Origin: Odobenus rosmarus divergens
Taxonomy: Eukaryota > Chordata > Mammalia > Carnivora > Odobenidae
Length of the DNA stretch: 64,000 bases
Assembly: GCF_000321225.1 (NCBI RefSeq)
Contig: NW_004450330.1
Coordinates: 1,761,636-1,825,635, forward strand
Direction of reading: 5' to 3'
Shown: positions 25,652-38,281 of the stretch, piece by piece
Layout of the letters: each line of letters begins with the position of its first letter
Numbering within the stretch: position 1 is the stretch's first letter
Notes under the pieces: generated by a model
The model's database searches: none
The model's input: only the letters and a program-made list of their open reading frames with translations
Told to the model about the DNA's origin: nothing
Position numbers and translations under genes: made by a program

Positions 25652-25783
25652 GGTGCCTGGCTGGCTCTGTTGGAAGAACATGGGACTCTTGATCTTGGGG
25701 GTCATGAGTTTGAGCCCCATGTTGGGCATAGAGATTACTTAAAAAATAAGTAATAAAGAAAAAATAAAGCTTTAAAAAATTAA
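25652..25783 (+). repeat. Short-form Can-SINE
   Basis: GGGGTGCCTGGCTGGCTCTG head, GGCATAGAGATTACTTAAAA end and A-rich tail. Flanks CAGCTGGAGG and TAGCTGGGAG are similar. Confidence 0.88.
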
Positions 25784-25789
25784 AATTAG

Positions 25790-26500
25790 CTGGGAGAATT
25801 TTATAGAATAGGAAAGATAAAATGAGTATAATTACATGCATGGCATGTCAGGGATAGGGTATAATACAAGGCCAGAAAAATCAAAGACCTGGCAAGTAGT
25901 ATTTGTGATGGCAGTCGTTCAAGAGGATGTTAGCAACAGTGGGTAGATTTTTCTGAGGCTAAGGGAGAAAAACTATACTGAGCAGATGATTCCCCTGAGC
26001 TTACACTTGGTAGGATTTTAATGATTTTCTACATGTGCGTTCAAATAACAAATTTTTATTGAGTACCACCTATGGGTAAGTCCAATGTGTTGGACACTCA
26101 GTATTCAGAAATGATCTGAGAAAAGGTGTTTCTTACATCCCCAAATGTGTAGTCCTTGATGGAGGACAGAAGATACAGTGTGCACACTGGCATTCACCAG
26201 AGTGTTGATTGACTTTCTTTGGCATTGCTGAGGGATGGACGTAGCTGCTTGGTCTGAGGGAGTTGAGGAAGACTCCACAGGGAAATGGTATTTACCTGGA
26301 CCAGGAATGCTAGGAAAAGGGCATGTGCAGAGGGTTGGTATTAAGGAGGAAGCAACATGTACAGGATCTGCTGGTGTGCTCAGTATGACTAGAGCATGTG
26401 GTTCGGGCAGGAGTAGTGGTACCTCATGATAAAGGGGCATTCCATTAGATACCAGCTTGGATTTATTCTAGCAGAACGTAAAAGTTTATCTCCTCTAGTT
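25790..26500. other. No gene seen
   Basis: Unique-looking. Overlapping open frames on both strands near 26105-26440 have no recognisable motif. Confidence 0.4.
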
Positions 26501-26515
26501 TTCAAAATTATTATT

Positions 26516-26710
26516 ATTATTTAAAGATTTATTTATTTGAGAGAGAGAGAGTGAGTGTGCATGGGGGAAAGGGCAGAGGGAGAGAATATCCAAGCCGACT
26601 CCTCCTGAGCTCGGAGCCTAACACGCAGCTCGATCCCAGGAGCCATGGGATTAGGACCTGAGCCGAAACCAAGAGTTGGATTCTGAACTGACTGAGCCAT
26701 GTGGGTGCCC
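26516..26710 (-). repeat. Can-SINE, older
   Basis: Inverted tail and GA-rich body, with head GAGCCATGTGGGTGCCCC. TTCAAAATTATT flanks both ends. Confidence 0.9.
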
Positions 26711-26968
26711 CTTCAAAATTATTTTTAACTGTCATGTAGGAATGGTTAAATGTGAATCTTCACTTTTTCCATTCCTTCACTTCTTGTCTCTTGTAAAAGT
26801 AATATATGATCATTGTGGAAAATAGGCAACTATCTAGAAAAAAAATTAAATCATCCATAATCTCACCACCCTCACCCCCCAAATAGCTCCTGTTAACAGT
26901 TTTATGTGTAGTATCTCCTGTTCATTTTTAAAATACTTTTAAATGTATATATATTTTTTATTATGTCC

Positions 26969-27150
26969 TGGGGCGCCTGGGTGGCTCTGTCAGTTAAGCG
27001 TTTGCCTTTGGCTCAGGTCATGATCCCAGGGTACTGGGATCGAGTCCTGCATCGGGGTCCCTGCTCAGTGGGGAGTCTGCTTCTCCCTTTGCCCCTCCTT
27101 CCTGCTTGTGCTCTCTCAAATAAATCTTTAAAAATAAAAAAATAAAATAA
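26969..27150 (+). repeat. Can-SINE
   Basis: Complete head; A-rich tail with several AAATAAA units. Confidence 0.93.
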
Positions 27151-27771
27151 AAAATAAAACTGTCCTTTTTTTACTTATAAATGAATTCTTTATCTCTGAA
27201 TATTTCAGGCATACTTTATTTTAAGGTTTCTTTCATGATTTCCAGTTTGGAAGTTTTTACTGTCTTCCATCGTGATGGGTTCTTATATGATCTGTAATGT
27301 TTGTGAGCTTATCTTCAGAACATTTTGTTTTCTTTAGTGGAGTTCAGTGTATGCTCTAGGTGCTGGAGTTGTGCCTATGGGGCAGTTTTGCTTCTGCCTG
27401 CCAGATCCATATGGTTTCATTGGTTTCTTAGGTTCTTGCAGTAAGATAATGTAAAATTCAGATCTCACACTCACACGGGGCAGATTTGGGGTTCTGATTT
27501 CTCATGGGTACCTTTTTTCTATGTAGAGTCTATGTTGAGCATCCGTCTTTACAGAGAGGATGGCCCCTTCCTGGTTTCCACCTGTGTGTTCACTTCCAGG
27601 TTTCTGCTGTGTTCGCAGCCTGAGGTTTCAACTCCTATCCCTTGAGATGTGAATGTGCACCTGCTCTTACTTGATTTGCCACTTCATTTTTGGTACCAGG
27701 AGATTTCTTTTGCTTGCTTAGGCTTAGATACATATTGAAAAAATTTAAAGATTTATATTTTATCCAACCTT

Positions 27772-27947
27772 TTTTTTGGAGGGAAAGGGTTGGGGAGAGG
27801 CGGAGGGAGAGGAAGAAAGGGAATCTTAAGTAGGCTCCATGCCCAGCACAGAGCCCAATGCAGGGCTCAGTTTCACAACCCTGAGATCATGACCTGAGCT
27901 GAATTCAAGAGTCAGACACTTGACCAACTGAGCCACCCAGGTGCCCC
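27772..27947 (-). repeat. Can-SINE, older
   Basis: Flanks TTATCCAACCTTT and TTATCCAACATTT; head GAGCCACCCAGGTGCCCC. Confidence 0.9.
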
Positions 27948-28253
27948 TTATCCAACATTTCTATGTGAAACAGGTGGAGGAATTTACCTATTGCCTCTAT
28001 CATCTTGGCTAACAACTTGTGCAGATATATACTTTAAACAAAGTTGGAAATATATTACACATGTTAATAATCCCCTTTATTTTAACCTGATAATATATTG
28101 TGAGTTTTTCCTCATATTCTTTGAGAAGATTACTTTTAATGACTACCTGCCTTTTGTAAGAGTATACTGTATTTTATTAAGCAAATCCTCTGTTTTTGGA
28201 AATTTAGGTTTTGTTTTTCCATTATTATAAGTAATGATGAAATGAACATCTTT

Positions 28254-28455
28254 TTTTTTTTTTTAAAGATTTTATTTATTTATTTGAGAGAGAATGAGAG
28301 CACGAGAGGGAAGAGGGTCAGAGGGAAGAGGGTCAGAGGGAGAAGCAGACCCCCCCGCTGAGCAGGGAGCCCGATGCAGGACTCGATCCTGGGACTCCAG
28401 GATCATGACCTGAGCTGAAGGCAGACGCTTAACCAACTGAGCCACCCAGGCGCCC
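28254..28455 (-). repeat. Can-SINE with internal duplication
   Basis: Flanked by GAAATGAACATCTTT (28239-28253, 28456-28470). The AGGGAAGAGGGTCAG segment is present twice in tandem near 28308-28340. Confidence 0.95.
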
Positions 28456-28739
28456 GAAATGAACATCTTTATACTAATATCTCTCCACTGATTTCAGCTT
28501 GTTTCTGTAGAATAATTCTTACAAGTGGAATTACTTCATCAACATTTTTGAGACTTTGAGACTAAATTATCCTGCAGAAAATTTGTTTCAATTTGCACCC
28601 AGTACAGTGGGTTTGTATATTTCCTGGAACTATTGCTCCAACTGGTTCTTATCCTTTAAAAGGATGGATGCTAATTTTCTCGGCAAAAAAAAATGGTATT
28701 TCATTATTTTAATTTCCACTTGGTTTAGTGGCTGTTTTA

Positions 28740-28941
28740 TTTTTATTTTTTTAAAGATTTATTTATCTATTTTAGAGAGAGCATGAGCGGGAAGGGCAGA
28801 GGGAGAGGGAGATAGAATCTCAAGCAAACTCTGTGCTGAGCATGGAGCCTGATGTGGGGCTCCATCTCAAGACCCTAAACTCAGGACCTGAGCCAAAACC
28901 AAGAGGCAGAGGCTTAACAGACTGTGATACCCAGGCGCCCC
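28740..28941 (-). repeat. Can-SINE, older
   Basis: Inverted SINE with a diverged head (GATACCCAGGCGCCCC). TAGTGGC occurs at both flanks. Confidence 0.9.
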
Positions 28942-30349
28942 TAGTGGCCACGTTAAAAGGATGTTTTCAGTAGGTCAGTGATTTTTCAGTTTAGAAAATT
29001 TTCTTAGTCATATGGGTCCAGAGTGGCTACCAACTTGTCCTTTTTTGTTATTTGCTATTCCCCTACTGTCTTCTAAGGAAGTTGGATCCTTAGGTGGAAA
29101 GTGTGTTTGGTGACAGGGCAGTGGGTGAAAGAGTGTTAACTGCAGAAGGTGAGCAAAGAGTTGAATTGCTCAACATAAGAAAAGTGGTTGGGGTGGAGGT
29201 TAAGGAAGGAAATACCCTGGAGAACGGGAGGCTGAAACCTAAAGAGGGTGGTCTGGGAATTGTGGCAGGGAAGGAGGCACTATCCCAGAGAGGAGTTTGG
29301 GGGAAAGATGGGGGTAATTAAAGGAAAATGTGCAGAATTATCTAACAACTAGTGTTGGTCTTTCAAGTGATCATATTGAGTAGGCCTTTGACCTAACTTT
29401 GATTTAATTCAGGAAAATAAGGATTATAATTTGAGAGTTGTAGAAAATTTTATAGCTTTACAATTTATTTTTCAGATTTTCTGTATCCTTGTTTGCTTTT
29501 GACTCATTAAATTATCAGCAGTTAACATCTCCTACAGTAGTTGTGCTCTTGTTAATTTCTTCCTTTGTTTCTTAAAGCTATACAACCTGGGGCATATAAA
29601 CATTAATGCCAGTGTGTCTTAATTTTAACTGTATTTGTCTTTAGTGGTGTTTACTCTGAGTCCTTTTTTGATGTAAATACTTTTACCCAGCACTGTCAAA
29701 GATTTGTTCTAGAACTCTGAGCACAGCATTTTACTCCTGTCTAGATGCCCTGTCTGTCATCTCTGGAGAAGTGTGGACTGGATTTTATAAATGTGATAAA
29801 TCTTTAAATTTCACTGTGTCTCAGTTTCTTTGTTGGGAGACTTATGTCTAATAAGGGGTTAAAGAGGTAAAATGGATGCTTGGAAAGTATAAAATACTCG
29901 ATAAATATAAAGTGCTATTTAATTTTCCTAATGCCAAGATTCTGGTGTGAGGGAATTTCCAGAGCTGGTAGTGGGCACTGCCTCCTTCCATTCTCCACAG
30001 CAAGAGGTGCAGATACCTCATAGTGCTTGGGCAGATGTCTAGTTGCACTGTGGAGGTGTCCCTCTCCTGTGAGTAGGAACGTCTCTGACCTGTTATGTTT
30101 GGCTAGTAGAATCCTTCTGTGGTAGCATGCAGGCTATTAATGACAAAACCATAGACTTGTTAACTATTGTACTCTTTAAGAAAACTGTGGTGATAGTGGT
30201 GATTCTTTGTAATATGGCATCCTTAGCATTTGTTGGAAAATATAATTTTTTGATACTAATGATTTTTATCCATAATTGATAGAAATTTAGGATTTTATGG
30301 GTCATTGAAAACATACACATATATATATGATAATTCCTTCTTCCTTTGT
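28942..30349. other. 1.4 kb without recognisable repeats or genes
   Basis: Unique-looking intronic or flanking DNA. No open frame with family signatures or splice context. Confidence 0.4.
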
Positions 30350-31052
30350 CAGTTAATAAAGAGGGTCAGAGTTGATTTCTACAGGTTGTAAAATAAAGTG
30401 CCTCAGGGTTTCAACTCCTAAAAACACTTAATTTATGTACAAAGTGAGACATTTCAAATTTAAACCAATGTGTGCTTTGGAGGTTAAAGTTCAAACCCCG
30501 ACCAGGATACACTCTGGATAGGACTCCTCTGCTCACTTGGACACAAGTTGGACAAGAATGTCTGTATTGCTGTGAATCATATACATGGAAATTCTTGGGT
30601 GGAAATGGGGGGAAAGGATTATAAACTAGGAAGTAATGCCTGGATTATTCCAGAGCCCCTGGAAGTGACTCACAGCTTCCTGCTCTCTGACAGCTCTTTG
30701 GTGTTTGTGTTGAGTTATTTATTCTGAATGAAATATTTGGCAGTATAGGTAGTTACAGTCTGGGAAGTTACCTCTCTAATGTATAATTTCCAGTGACTAA
30801 ATAACATAGAAAATAGGAGCAAGGTACTTTTGTAGAGACAGAAAAAAAGGTAATGTAAAAGAATTCATGTAGTTCTCACAAAGCTCATTGAAATCCTTTC
30901 ATTCATTCTCGGAGTTTCTAGTAAGACAGGTCACACATAGATAAAACGGTATTTTCAAGCGTTGAAACTGAGGCACTTTATTTTACAACCTGCAAAAAGC
31001 AACTCTGACTCTCTTTATTAACTGATCTGTCTCTGACCCTCTTTATTAACTG
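30350..31052. repeat. Inverted repeat, about 65-75-bp arms around about 530 bp
   Basis: The left arm, 30350-30415 (CAGTTAATAAAGAGGGTCAG ... AGTGCCTCA ... TTTCAAC), matches the reverse complement of 30961-31024 with only a few mismatches and a 2-base gap. The right arm carries a second, outer copy of its end (CTCTGACCCTCTTTATTAACTG, 31031-31052). No SINE or L1 explains either arm. The loop has no open frame. This may be a degenerate DNA transposon or a foldback duplication. Confidence 0.75.
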
Positions 31053-31174
31053 TCCACACTTCACCCTAACTGTATGCTGGAAAGCCAGTTTCTAGGGCAG
31101 TTCTAATAGGCCATTGTCACAGGATGTGTAACTTGAGATAGAGGAGTGGAAGGGGATGTATGGAGACCACCACT

Positions 31175-31395
31175 ATGAAGTATAATTAAGGGTCTGGACT
31201 TGGAAAACCCCCTGGGCATGGATCCCAGCTCTACCACTTATTGTGAAGCCTTGGACCTCAATTTCTTTACTGTAAAATGAGAATTGTAGTATTACCAGCC
31301 TCAGAGAGTTTCTGTGTAGATTGAGACAATATATGTACTACTTAGAACAGTGCTTGGCCTGTGATGAGCACCCATGAATGTTTATTACTGTCAGA
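31175..31395 (+). repeat. MIR relic
   Basis: CATGGATCCCAGCTCTACCAC, TTTACTGTAAAATGAGAAT and AGAACAGTGCTTGGCC form the MIR core and tail order. Confidence 0.85.
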
Positions 31396-32326
31396 GAGGT
31401 AAGGGAAGTTTCCCTTGCCTTTTTGGACTGCTGTTGTGTATGAGTGCTGTGTTTTGTGATTTCTTTGGATGGAGAGTTTGGAGGCAATTTTATGAGTGTT
31501 TCTAGGACCTTCAGGTGTTCTTTACTGGGTGGGATGAGTTCAGTTCAGGAGAAAACTATTAATGGCATGCTTGCGTTTGCTTGGGAGTCAGATTTAAGCC
31601 TTGGTTTTTGCTTCATGCAAACATAGAGATTGTGCAGAGGGCAAATGAACCTAGGACAAAGAGATTCTCTACAGTGTCGGTCTTCTTGGTATCCCCAGAA
31701 CCACAGGGTTGGGCATGTGGCGTGAGCTCTGCCAATCAAAATAACATCCTGGGGATTAGACTGTCATCCACAGCTGGTGGTGGTTGAAGCATCTGGAGAC
31801 AGAGCTCTAAAAGCTCTAAAAGTTTCCACTGTGAAGCTCCTTAGAACTGCCTGGCGCCTGTCCTTCCAGAGCCTGCTTGTTCAGTCCTCCCTGATTCTTT
31901 GAGCCAGTGTGTTCCTTTTTTGGCAAATTTTGCCAGAATCAGTTTTGGTTGCTTACAGTGAAAATACCTTAATGGGCACAAATACCAAGTAGGCAGATTA
32001 AATGTGTCCATTGTCAGTATGTAAGGGGATACAGATGAAGCTACGAGTCTTGGAAATCACAGAAAATTCCTTTTTAGAGAGTATGGCTTACAGTGAGATC
32101 ACTTGTTTTCTGAGGTGCATAAGGAGTGAATTGTTGACCTATTTGAATGGAAGAAGGAAGAGTCTTTAGGCGGGCCAGGATTGGCCTGCTCCAAATAGAA
32201 GGTATAGCATGCAGGCATCTTTGGAGATGGCAGGGGTTATTTTTCATGTCAGAAGTTGAACTTACCAGTAGGCAAAAACACAAACTTATTTAAAGAAGAT
32301 ATCTAATCATGTATAAAAATGCTATT
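31396..32326. other. No gene seen
   Basis: Unique-looking sequence with only short unsupported open frames. Confidence 0.4.
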
Positions 32327-32339
32327 AAAGACTAGATGG

Positions 32340-32453
32340 AGGGGTGCCTGGCTGGGGCAGTCGGAAGAGCATGCGACTTGATCTCTTGAGTTTGAGCCTC
32401 ATACTGCATGTAGAGATTACTTAAAAATAACTAAATAAATAAACTAAAAAAAA
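32340..32453 (+). repeat. Short-form Can-SINE
   Basis: GGGGTGCCTGGCTGG head and GTAGAGATTACTTAAAAA end. AGACTAGATGG and AGACTAGATAG flank it. Confidence 0.9.
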
Positions 32454-32461
32454 AGAGACTA

Positions 32462-33094
32462 GATAGGGTGTTTTGTTTTTTTCAGCCTCATTCATTCCTG
32501 AATTCCTGTCTGCCATACATCTTTCTTATTCCCTTTGTACTTCGGAAGCGCATTATTGTTCCACACAGCAAATTATTGAGGGTCCCATGGAGGTCTAGGT
32601 CAAGCACCCCTTTGAAAATTGAACTAACTTATAGGGACTTTGATACTTGGGGAGACCTGCTTTTGGTGAGCTACTGGATAAAGTTACAAACATCTTGGGT
32701 GTTTGTTATTTTTACTATCATGTATTAGGTAAATTTCTTTTTTCCCCCCTCTATCTGCAATGTGTTAGTAATTTCCTGATTTTAACGATTTGTTGACTCT
32801 GAATATTTCTTATTGCAGCTACATTGCCTGCTCTGCCTCACAACAGAAAGACCTGCCATTCTTCATAATATATTACTATTCAGTTTGCCATCTTTAACAA
32901 GAAATGAGTTAGGAGAAATGGGAAGAATCTTTCTGGATATAGAGAAGGGAAAAAAGGTACAAAGAAGCTGTAAGTCTAGAGGCCTTTAGGCTATGAATAT
33001 AGTCTTCAGTGCTGTGGGAGCAACCATAAACTGACTTCTATACTTCACTGATGCACTGAATTTCTGGGATTGGGTGTGGTGGTGGTGGTAAAAT
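32462..33094. other. No gene seen
   Basis: Unique-looking. An acceptor-like TATTGCAG at about 32819 was noted, but no exon is supported. Confidence 0.35.
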
Positions 33095-33440
33095 ACCAAT
33101 TATGGCAAAACTCAATGATACTATAATAGCACTGTATGGTGACAGATGGTAGCTACTCTTGTGGGCACATCATAACATATAGAGAAGTTGAGTCATAATG
33201 TTGTACATCTGAAACTAATGTAACATTGTGTGTCAACCATACTCAAATAAAAAAAAACAACTAAAAATGGGGGCCTGGATGGCTCAGTCGGTTAAGCATC
33301 TGACTCTAGATTTCAGCTCAGGTCATGATGTCAGGGTTGTGAGATTGAGCCCCTTGTTGGGATCCATGCTGGGTGTGGAGCCTGCTTAAGATTCTCTCCC
33401 TCTCTACCCTGCCCCCCCAAAAAAAACCTAAAAAATTATG
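33095..33440 (+). mobile_element. L1 3' end followed by a Can-SINE
   Basis: About 33095-33262 carries an L1 3' end (GTTGTACATCTGAAACTAAT, TCAACCATACTCAAATAAAA). A + strand Can-SINE (33268-33440, GGGGGCCTGGATGGCTCAG) starts in or beside its A-tail. Confidence 0.75.
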
Positions 33441-33574
33441 ACAAAAATAATGCTTCTTATTTAGATGTACACTTAGAAAATATGATTAATTTTCTTTCCT
33501 AAATCAGAATGTTCAAATATTTTCTGTCATTTGAGGAACTGACCACCCCCCCCTTTTATTTTCTTTTTGTAAAC

Positions 33575-34090
33575 TATGTCTGCATATCAGTTCGGACTCT
33601 TTGTTGCAAGCAACAGAAACCCAGTTTAACTGGCTTTAAAAAATTTTGTTTCAAGTAACACTTTAGTGTCAATGTTTTAGCACAGTGGGATTTTGCATTC
33701 AACCCTCCCGGGTCGCGTTTTCTCTTCATCCACTGGCTCTCCTTTCTACTGTGTTGGTTTTGGCTTCATTCTTAGCCCCCAGGTCCTCCCCTTCTGGAGG
33801 CAAGATGCATGCAGCTGCTCTGGCCTTTACTTCTTCATGAAAAACTGATCCAGGGGAGTTTGTGGGACCCTTATTACAGAAAGTTCCACAAAAGCTTTCT
33901 TATGTCTCACTGGCTCCAACTGGATTATATGCCTGTCCCTAAACCAAATCCCTTTGGCCAGAGAATATGATGTGCTGATTGGCTTGGACCTAGAGCTTCA
34001 CTCAAATGTTATGCATGGATTATATGGAATGAGTGGAACCCCAAAATGAAAATTGGTGCGGTTACCAGAAGAAGGGAAATAGTTACTGGA
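33575..34090. repeat. Ancient interspersed repeat, family not assigned
   Basis: Phrases recur in mammalian genomes (TTGCAAGCAACAGAAACCCA, CTCACTGGCTCCAACTGG, GATGTGCTGATTGGCTTGG, TTACCAGAAGAAGGGAAAT). I recognise the repeat but cannot name the family. Confidence 0.5.
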
Positions 34091-34676
34091 GAAGAAACAT
34101 GTTCAGGAAATGATACTTGAAGTATTGATGATATAACATTATAGGATAGCAACTTTGGTAACATTGGTGTGTTGAATTTTCTGAGAGAGCCAGAGAAGTC
34201 CTAAAGTGGGGGGGGGTGGGAGTGAGGGAGAGTAGAGGGGATATAAATAATAAGTGAGAAGGAAAAGATCCTGGGATAATAGGCAGATCCACTTAACTGA
34301 GCTAGGAATCTGTGATTAGTGGTCTTCTGACCTGCTGGCTCCTCCTCTCTCAGAGGAGCTGTCCTTTGGAAATATCCCTTACTGGGATCAGGGATGTGGT
34401 GAGTGGTGCATAAGTGAGGTTGGGTTTTGACATGTTAAGAGATAAAATGTTCTCTTTTGGCCCTGAGAATGAGCTAATTTGATGGGAGTGTTTCTAGAGA
34501 AACAGAGTGTTTCCAAGTTCCCTTGAAAGGCCAAGTGAAGTAATGTGGAATTAGAGAGGTGTAGAAGCAAAATTAATAGAACAGAGTTCTAGTGTGACAC
34601 GCATGGTGCTTTGTAAGAATTCAAATTGTTTGCAAAATTTGAAAATAAAATTTCATATAAAAATATGGATTTCTGG

Positions 34677-34871
34677 GGCGCCTGGGTGGCTCAGTTGTTT
34701 AAGCGTCTGTCTTCAGCTCTCAGGTCATGATCCTGGGGGCCTGGGAAATAGCCCTGCATCGGGCTCCCTGCTCAGTGGAGAGATTGCTTCTCCCTTTCTC
34801 TCTCCTTCTGCTTCTCCCCTGCTTGTGCTTGCTCTCTCTCAAATAAATAAATAAATAAAATCTTTAAAAAA
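34677..34871 (+). repeat. Can-SINE
   Basis: Flanks AAATATGGATTTCTGG (34661-34676) and AAATATGGGTTTCTGG (34872-34887). Confidence 0.95.
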
Positions 34872-34887
34872 AAATATGGGTTTCTGG

Positions 34888-36671
34888 TTTCTCTTTAAAA
34901 ATCAGAAGATTTGGCAACCTTCGGCCTGATTCCTGTGGGCAACAGTCCACTGGAGCTCAGCAGTAGCTTCCCCTTTCAGAACCAGGCAGGCATCCTGGAC
35001 ACATCAGGAAAAGGCTAAAGGCTAGGGAGTCAGATGTAAGGGCCTCCTTCCTCCTCCCAGACTTCAGGGACCAGGAAATATTTTCATGGGCTGCTGGGTA
35101 GAAGTGGTGCCGAGCTTGGGTCCATGGGGCATCATTGGTTAGCAGGTCCCAAGAAGAACTGATTCCCACTTGATAGACTGTAATTTCTTCCGCTTACAAG
35201 TTAGCTGTATTCACTTGATGTTGAATTTAGAGAGAGCTTGAGGCTTCAGGAAGATACTAGGGACTAAGTCTTCCCCTTTCTTTCACATCCCGAATGGTCC
35301 CAATCAGTCTTCTATGGATACTCTTGACCTAAACTTGGATCAGTAAACTCTACTTTGTATCTTTTATGTGTACATTTAATGCAATTTCCTATTTCTCAAC
35401 TAAAAAATTACTAAGTGTGGCTATGCTGACAAAGGGGCAATGATTTTCCTGCCTCTTGGGCAGGCTGCAGTGGAAGAGCCTGTACCTGTACCCTTAGAGG
35501 CACGGTGGATACAGTAGTCACCCATCTGGGTGGAGCTGAGTGCACAGTGGGAGGCAGGCTTTACACACTGCCCTCCTTTGCCTAAGCCACCCCTCATCAC
35601 TTTTGCACTTACTACAGCTTTATGTGTTGGGGTTTCCAGAGTTGGCACTGTTTGGGGTTAGTTAGGGTCGATGCAGAGAAGTCTGGAGTAAGGCCTTGTG
35701 ACAAGAGACCAGTTTTTTTCCTACATGCTGATTAACCATTTAGTGAGCAACTCTAACTCTTCACAGCCATTCATTGAGTCGCACAAATCAAGTAACATTT
35801 GAACCTCTGTGCTTGGGTGACCAAATCCCATACACTAAGTAGTGAGGGTCAGTTTTGGTACCCGCAGCTTCCATTTCAATAAGGTGTCTTTCCTTGAGAA
35901 AGTTATTCTAAGTCCTTCTCTATAATTTTTTTTTGGTCTGAATCCATTTTTGAATTCAAAATACTTGTTGACTCACCACATGCTTTTACATTGGTATTCT
36001 GGTGTGGGTCAAGCTCCCCTGTGACTTCACTTTGCAGAAGGATGCTCAGGAGAAATCTGAGTTATGTTGTCCCCATTTAATAGCTTGCTTTGTCCAAAGA
36101 GGGGTCAGTCTGGTATGTAGAGTAGGAGTCTAATATTTAACAAAGTCAGTGGTCTCCCAGTTCATATTTATATTAGAGAATCTGTAGACAGTCCAGTTAA
36201 CTAGAGAAAATCTGATAAAGTAACAGGCTGATATGGAATATGAATGTTTGCTTTTTGGAAAATGAGTGATGCCACTCCCTATTGTGAAATATGGTTGAAA
36301 AAAGAGATTGCTGAAAATACAGAAAAATGGAAGTTTTCTCTAGGTTTCCTTTAAACTAAAAAGAAAACCCTTTAATTCATATTTCTTAGCTGTTTATTTT
36401 TTCACATAGTGATTTATTACAGTGACCTTGTGTTCTTTAAGCTTGTAATCGGGAGCTAAAAATAGGACATAACGGGAAAAGAGGAGAGTTGTGGTGGCAG
36501 ATAAGAGAATAGTTTATGAAGAAGGGGAGGAGGGTATAGGATACCATAGAGTCGCTACTCCCAGAGATACTGCGGTGCTCTGGAACCTCTGATCCTAGGC
36601 AGTTCTCCAGAGAAACACTATCAAGGCTTTTCCCATAAAAGTCAGATATGAAAGAACTATCACATTTATTT
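34888..36671. other. 1.8 kb without recognisable repeats or genes
   Basis: Unique-looking; nothing coding supported on either strand. Confidence 0.4.
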
Positions 36672-36832
36672 ATTTATTTTTAAGATTTTATTTATTTGAC
36701 AGAGACACAGCGAGAGAGGGAACACAAGCAGGGGGAGTGGGAGAGGGAGAAGCAGGCTTCCCGCCGAGCAGGGGATCATGACCTGAGCTGAATGAAGGCA
36801 GACACTTAACGACTGAGCCACCCACGTGCCCC
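36672..36832 (-). repeat. Can-SINE, internally shortened
   Basis: The middle between CCGCCGAGCAGG and GATCATGACC is deleted. The tail merges with a (TTTA)n flank. Confidence 0.92.
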
Positions 36833-37690
36833 TATTTATGTTATTTAAGGCAAATTTATTTTGACTGTGATGCCTCATCCTGCCTGAGCAGTCAGGTCTT
36901 TCTCAGGTATCTGGAATCTGCCCCTCAGGCTCTGTTGTATGAGGTCTTAAACAGACCAAAGGCTTGGAGGAAGCTCTTCTGTCCTTGGTCGTTAGTCCTC
37001 AGTGTTGACCTGGGAAGCACCCGTTTCTTACTCTGTGTATCCCTTTGGCAGAGATTCTGCTGCACCTTGTCTGTCCCTCTCTTTGCCACCTTTATGGCTG
37101 CAGTCTTCCTTGATGGCATTCCAGACTTTCCTCCTTCCCCACCGGGGTAATTTCTCTGTCTCTCTGTCTTCCTCATCTAGTGGCTTCTCAGAGATGGCCT
37201 CCTTCTGCTGCCCCATTCACAGCACACCCAGCCTAAGTAAACCCTAAGGAAGTTTGTACTTCAACCCAAGGACTCAAGGAACCACAGATTCCAGGCTGGT
37301 TTTGCTTTCTGTGCTGCCAGCATTCTTAAAACAAGAGGTAGTTATTACTTTAGTTGAGGAGTGGGACTGGGGAGGGGGGAAGGTGGAAAATAAACACAAT
37401 TTGCTATTTCAATAAATTCTTCTGCCACAATAATATTAACTGATAGTTCAACATTGAAGTACTTAAAAATTTTTTTCCCCATGTCCTGAGGGGCTTTGGG
37501 AAATTTTCTCCTGTTCAAAACATATTCTTGTGTTAGCTCTATTATTTTATTTACTTATTATTTTTTACTGTCTGAGTTTAAAAGTTAAACAGTTATATTA
37601 TGAAATATTTAAAACAAAAAATACTGAAAAGTACAGGAACAGTTTAACCAATATCCATATACTTAATGCTCAGATTGAACAGATGTTAAA
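36833..37690. other. No gene seen; old repeat-like end near 37590-37690
   Basis: Pyrimidine-rich 36900-37200 gives long opposing open frames that lack any motif. From about 37590 an old L1-like phrase (AGTACAGGAACAGTTTAACCAATATCC) appears and resumes after the next SINE. Confidence 0.4.
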
Positions 37691-37702
37691 AGTTTTGCCA
37701 TA

Positions 37703-37893
37703 GGGGTGCCTGGGTGGCTCAGTTGGTTAAGCGACTGCCTTCATGAAGCTCAGGTCGTGATCCCGGAGTCCTGGGATCGAGTCCCGCATCGGGCTCCTGG
37801 CTCAGTGCGGAGCCTGCTTCTCCCTCTGACCCCCTCCCCTCTCATGCTGTTTCTCTCTCTCTCTCTCTCAAATAAATAAAATCTTAAAAAAAA
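37703..37893 (+). repeat. Can-SINE
   Basis: Flanks TTTTGCCATA and TTTGCCATA; complete body. Confidence 0.95.
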
Positions 37894-38281
37894 TTTGCCA
37901 TAATTGCTTCAGATTTCTCTTAAAAAATATAACAGATTGAGTTTCAGCCCCCAGCTGTGCCCCTTGCCTCCCTCTCCATAGGACAACCAATATTCCAAAT
38001 TTGTATGTCATTCCCATATGTTTTTTAAGTTTTAGCACCTATGTTTGGCAACATACACAACAAATACAACATATACAGTATTTTCTGTTTTTAGAACTTA
38101 ATAATTGGTACATATACTCTATATATCCTCTACTACTTTGCTTTTTCCAGTTACTGTGTTTTTAAGAGACAGATGTGGTTCATTTATTTAATGATGTATA
38201 TTCTGTTGATTAAATAATAATGTATTCATCCGTTATTCTAAAGAAAACACACATTTGCTTTAAAATATAAATTTGCCCTAC

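Larger units (their letters stand above)
26765..28700 (-). repeat. Ancient L1-like fragments broken by SINEs
   Basis: Old-L1-type pieces at 26765-26940 (AAAGTAATATATGATCATTG ... ATAATCTCACCACCC), about 28020-28240 and 28457-28700 (GTAGAATAATTCTTACAAGTGG). The stretch 27160-27740 between them shows nothing recognisable. Confidence 0.5.

Noticed and set aside
32819..32957. Possible 5'-UTR exon of PLS1 (TATTGCAG acceptor, AAAAAGGTAC donor)
   Set aside because: Both sites are weak and common by chance. Nothing else supports an exon.
36925..37247. Overlapping open frames on both strands in C/T-rich DNA
   Set aside because: Skewed composition lowers stop frequency on both strands. No family signature.
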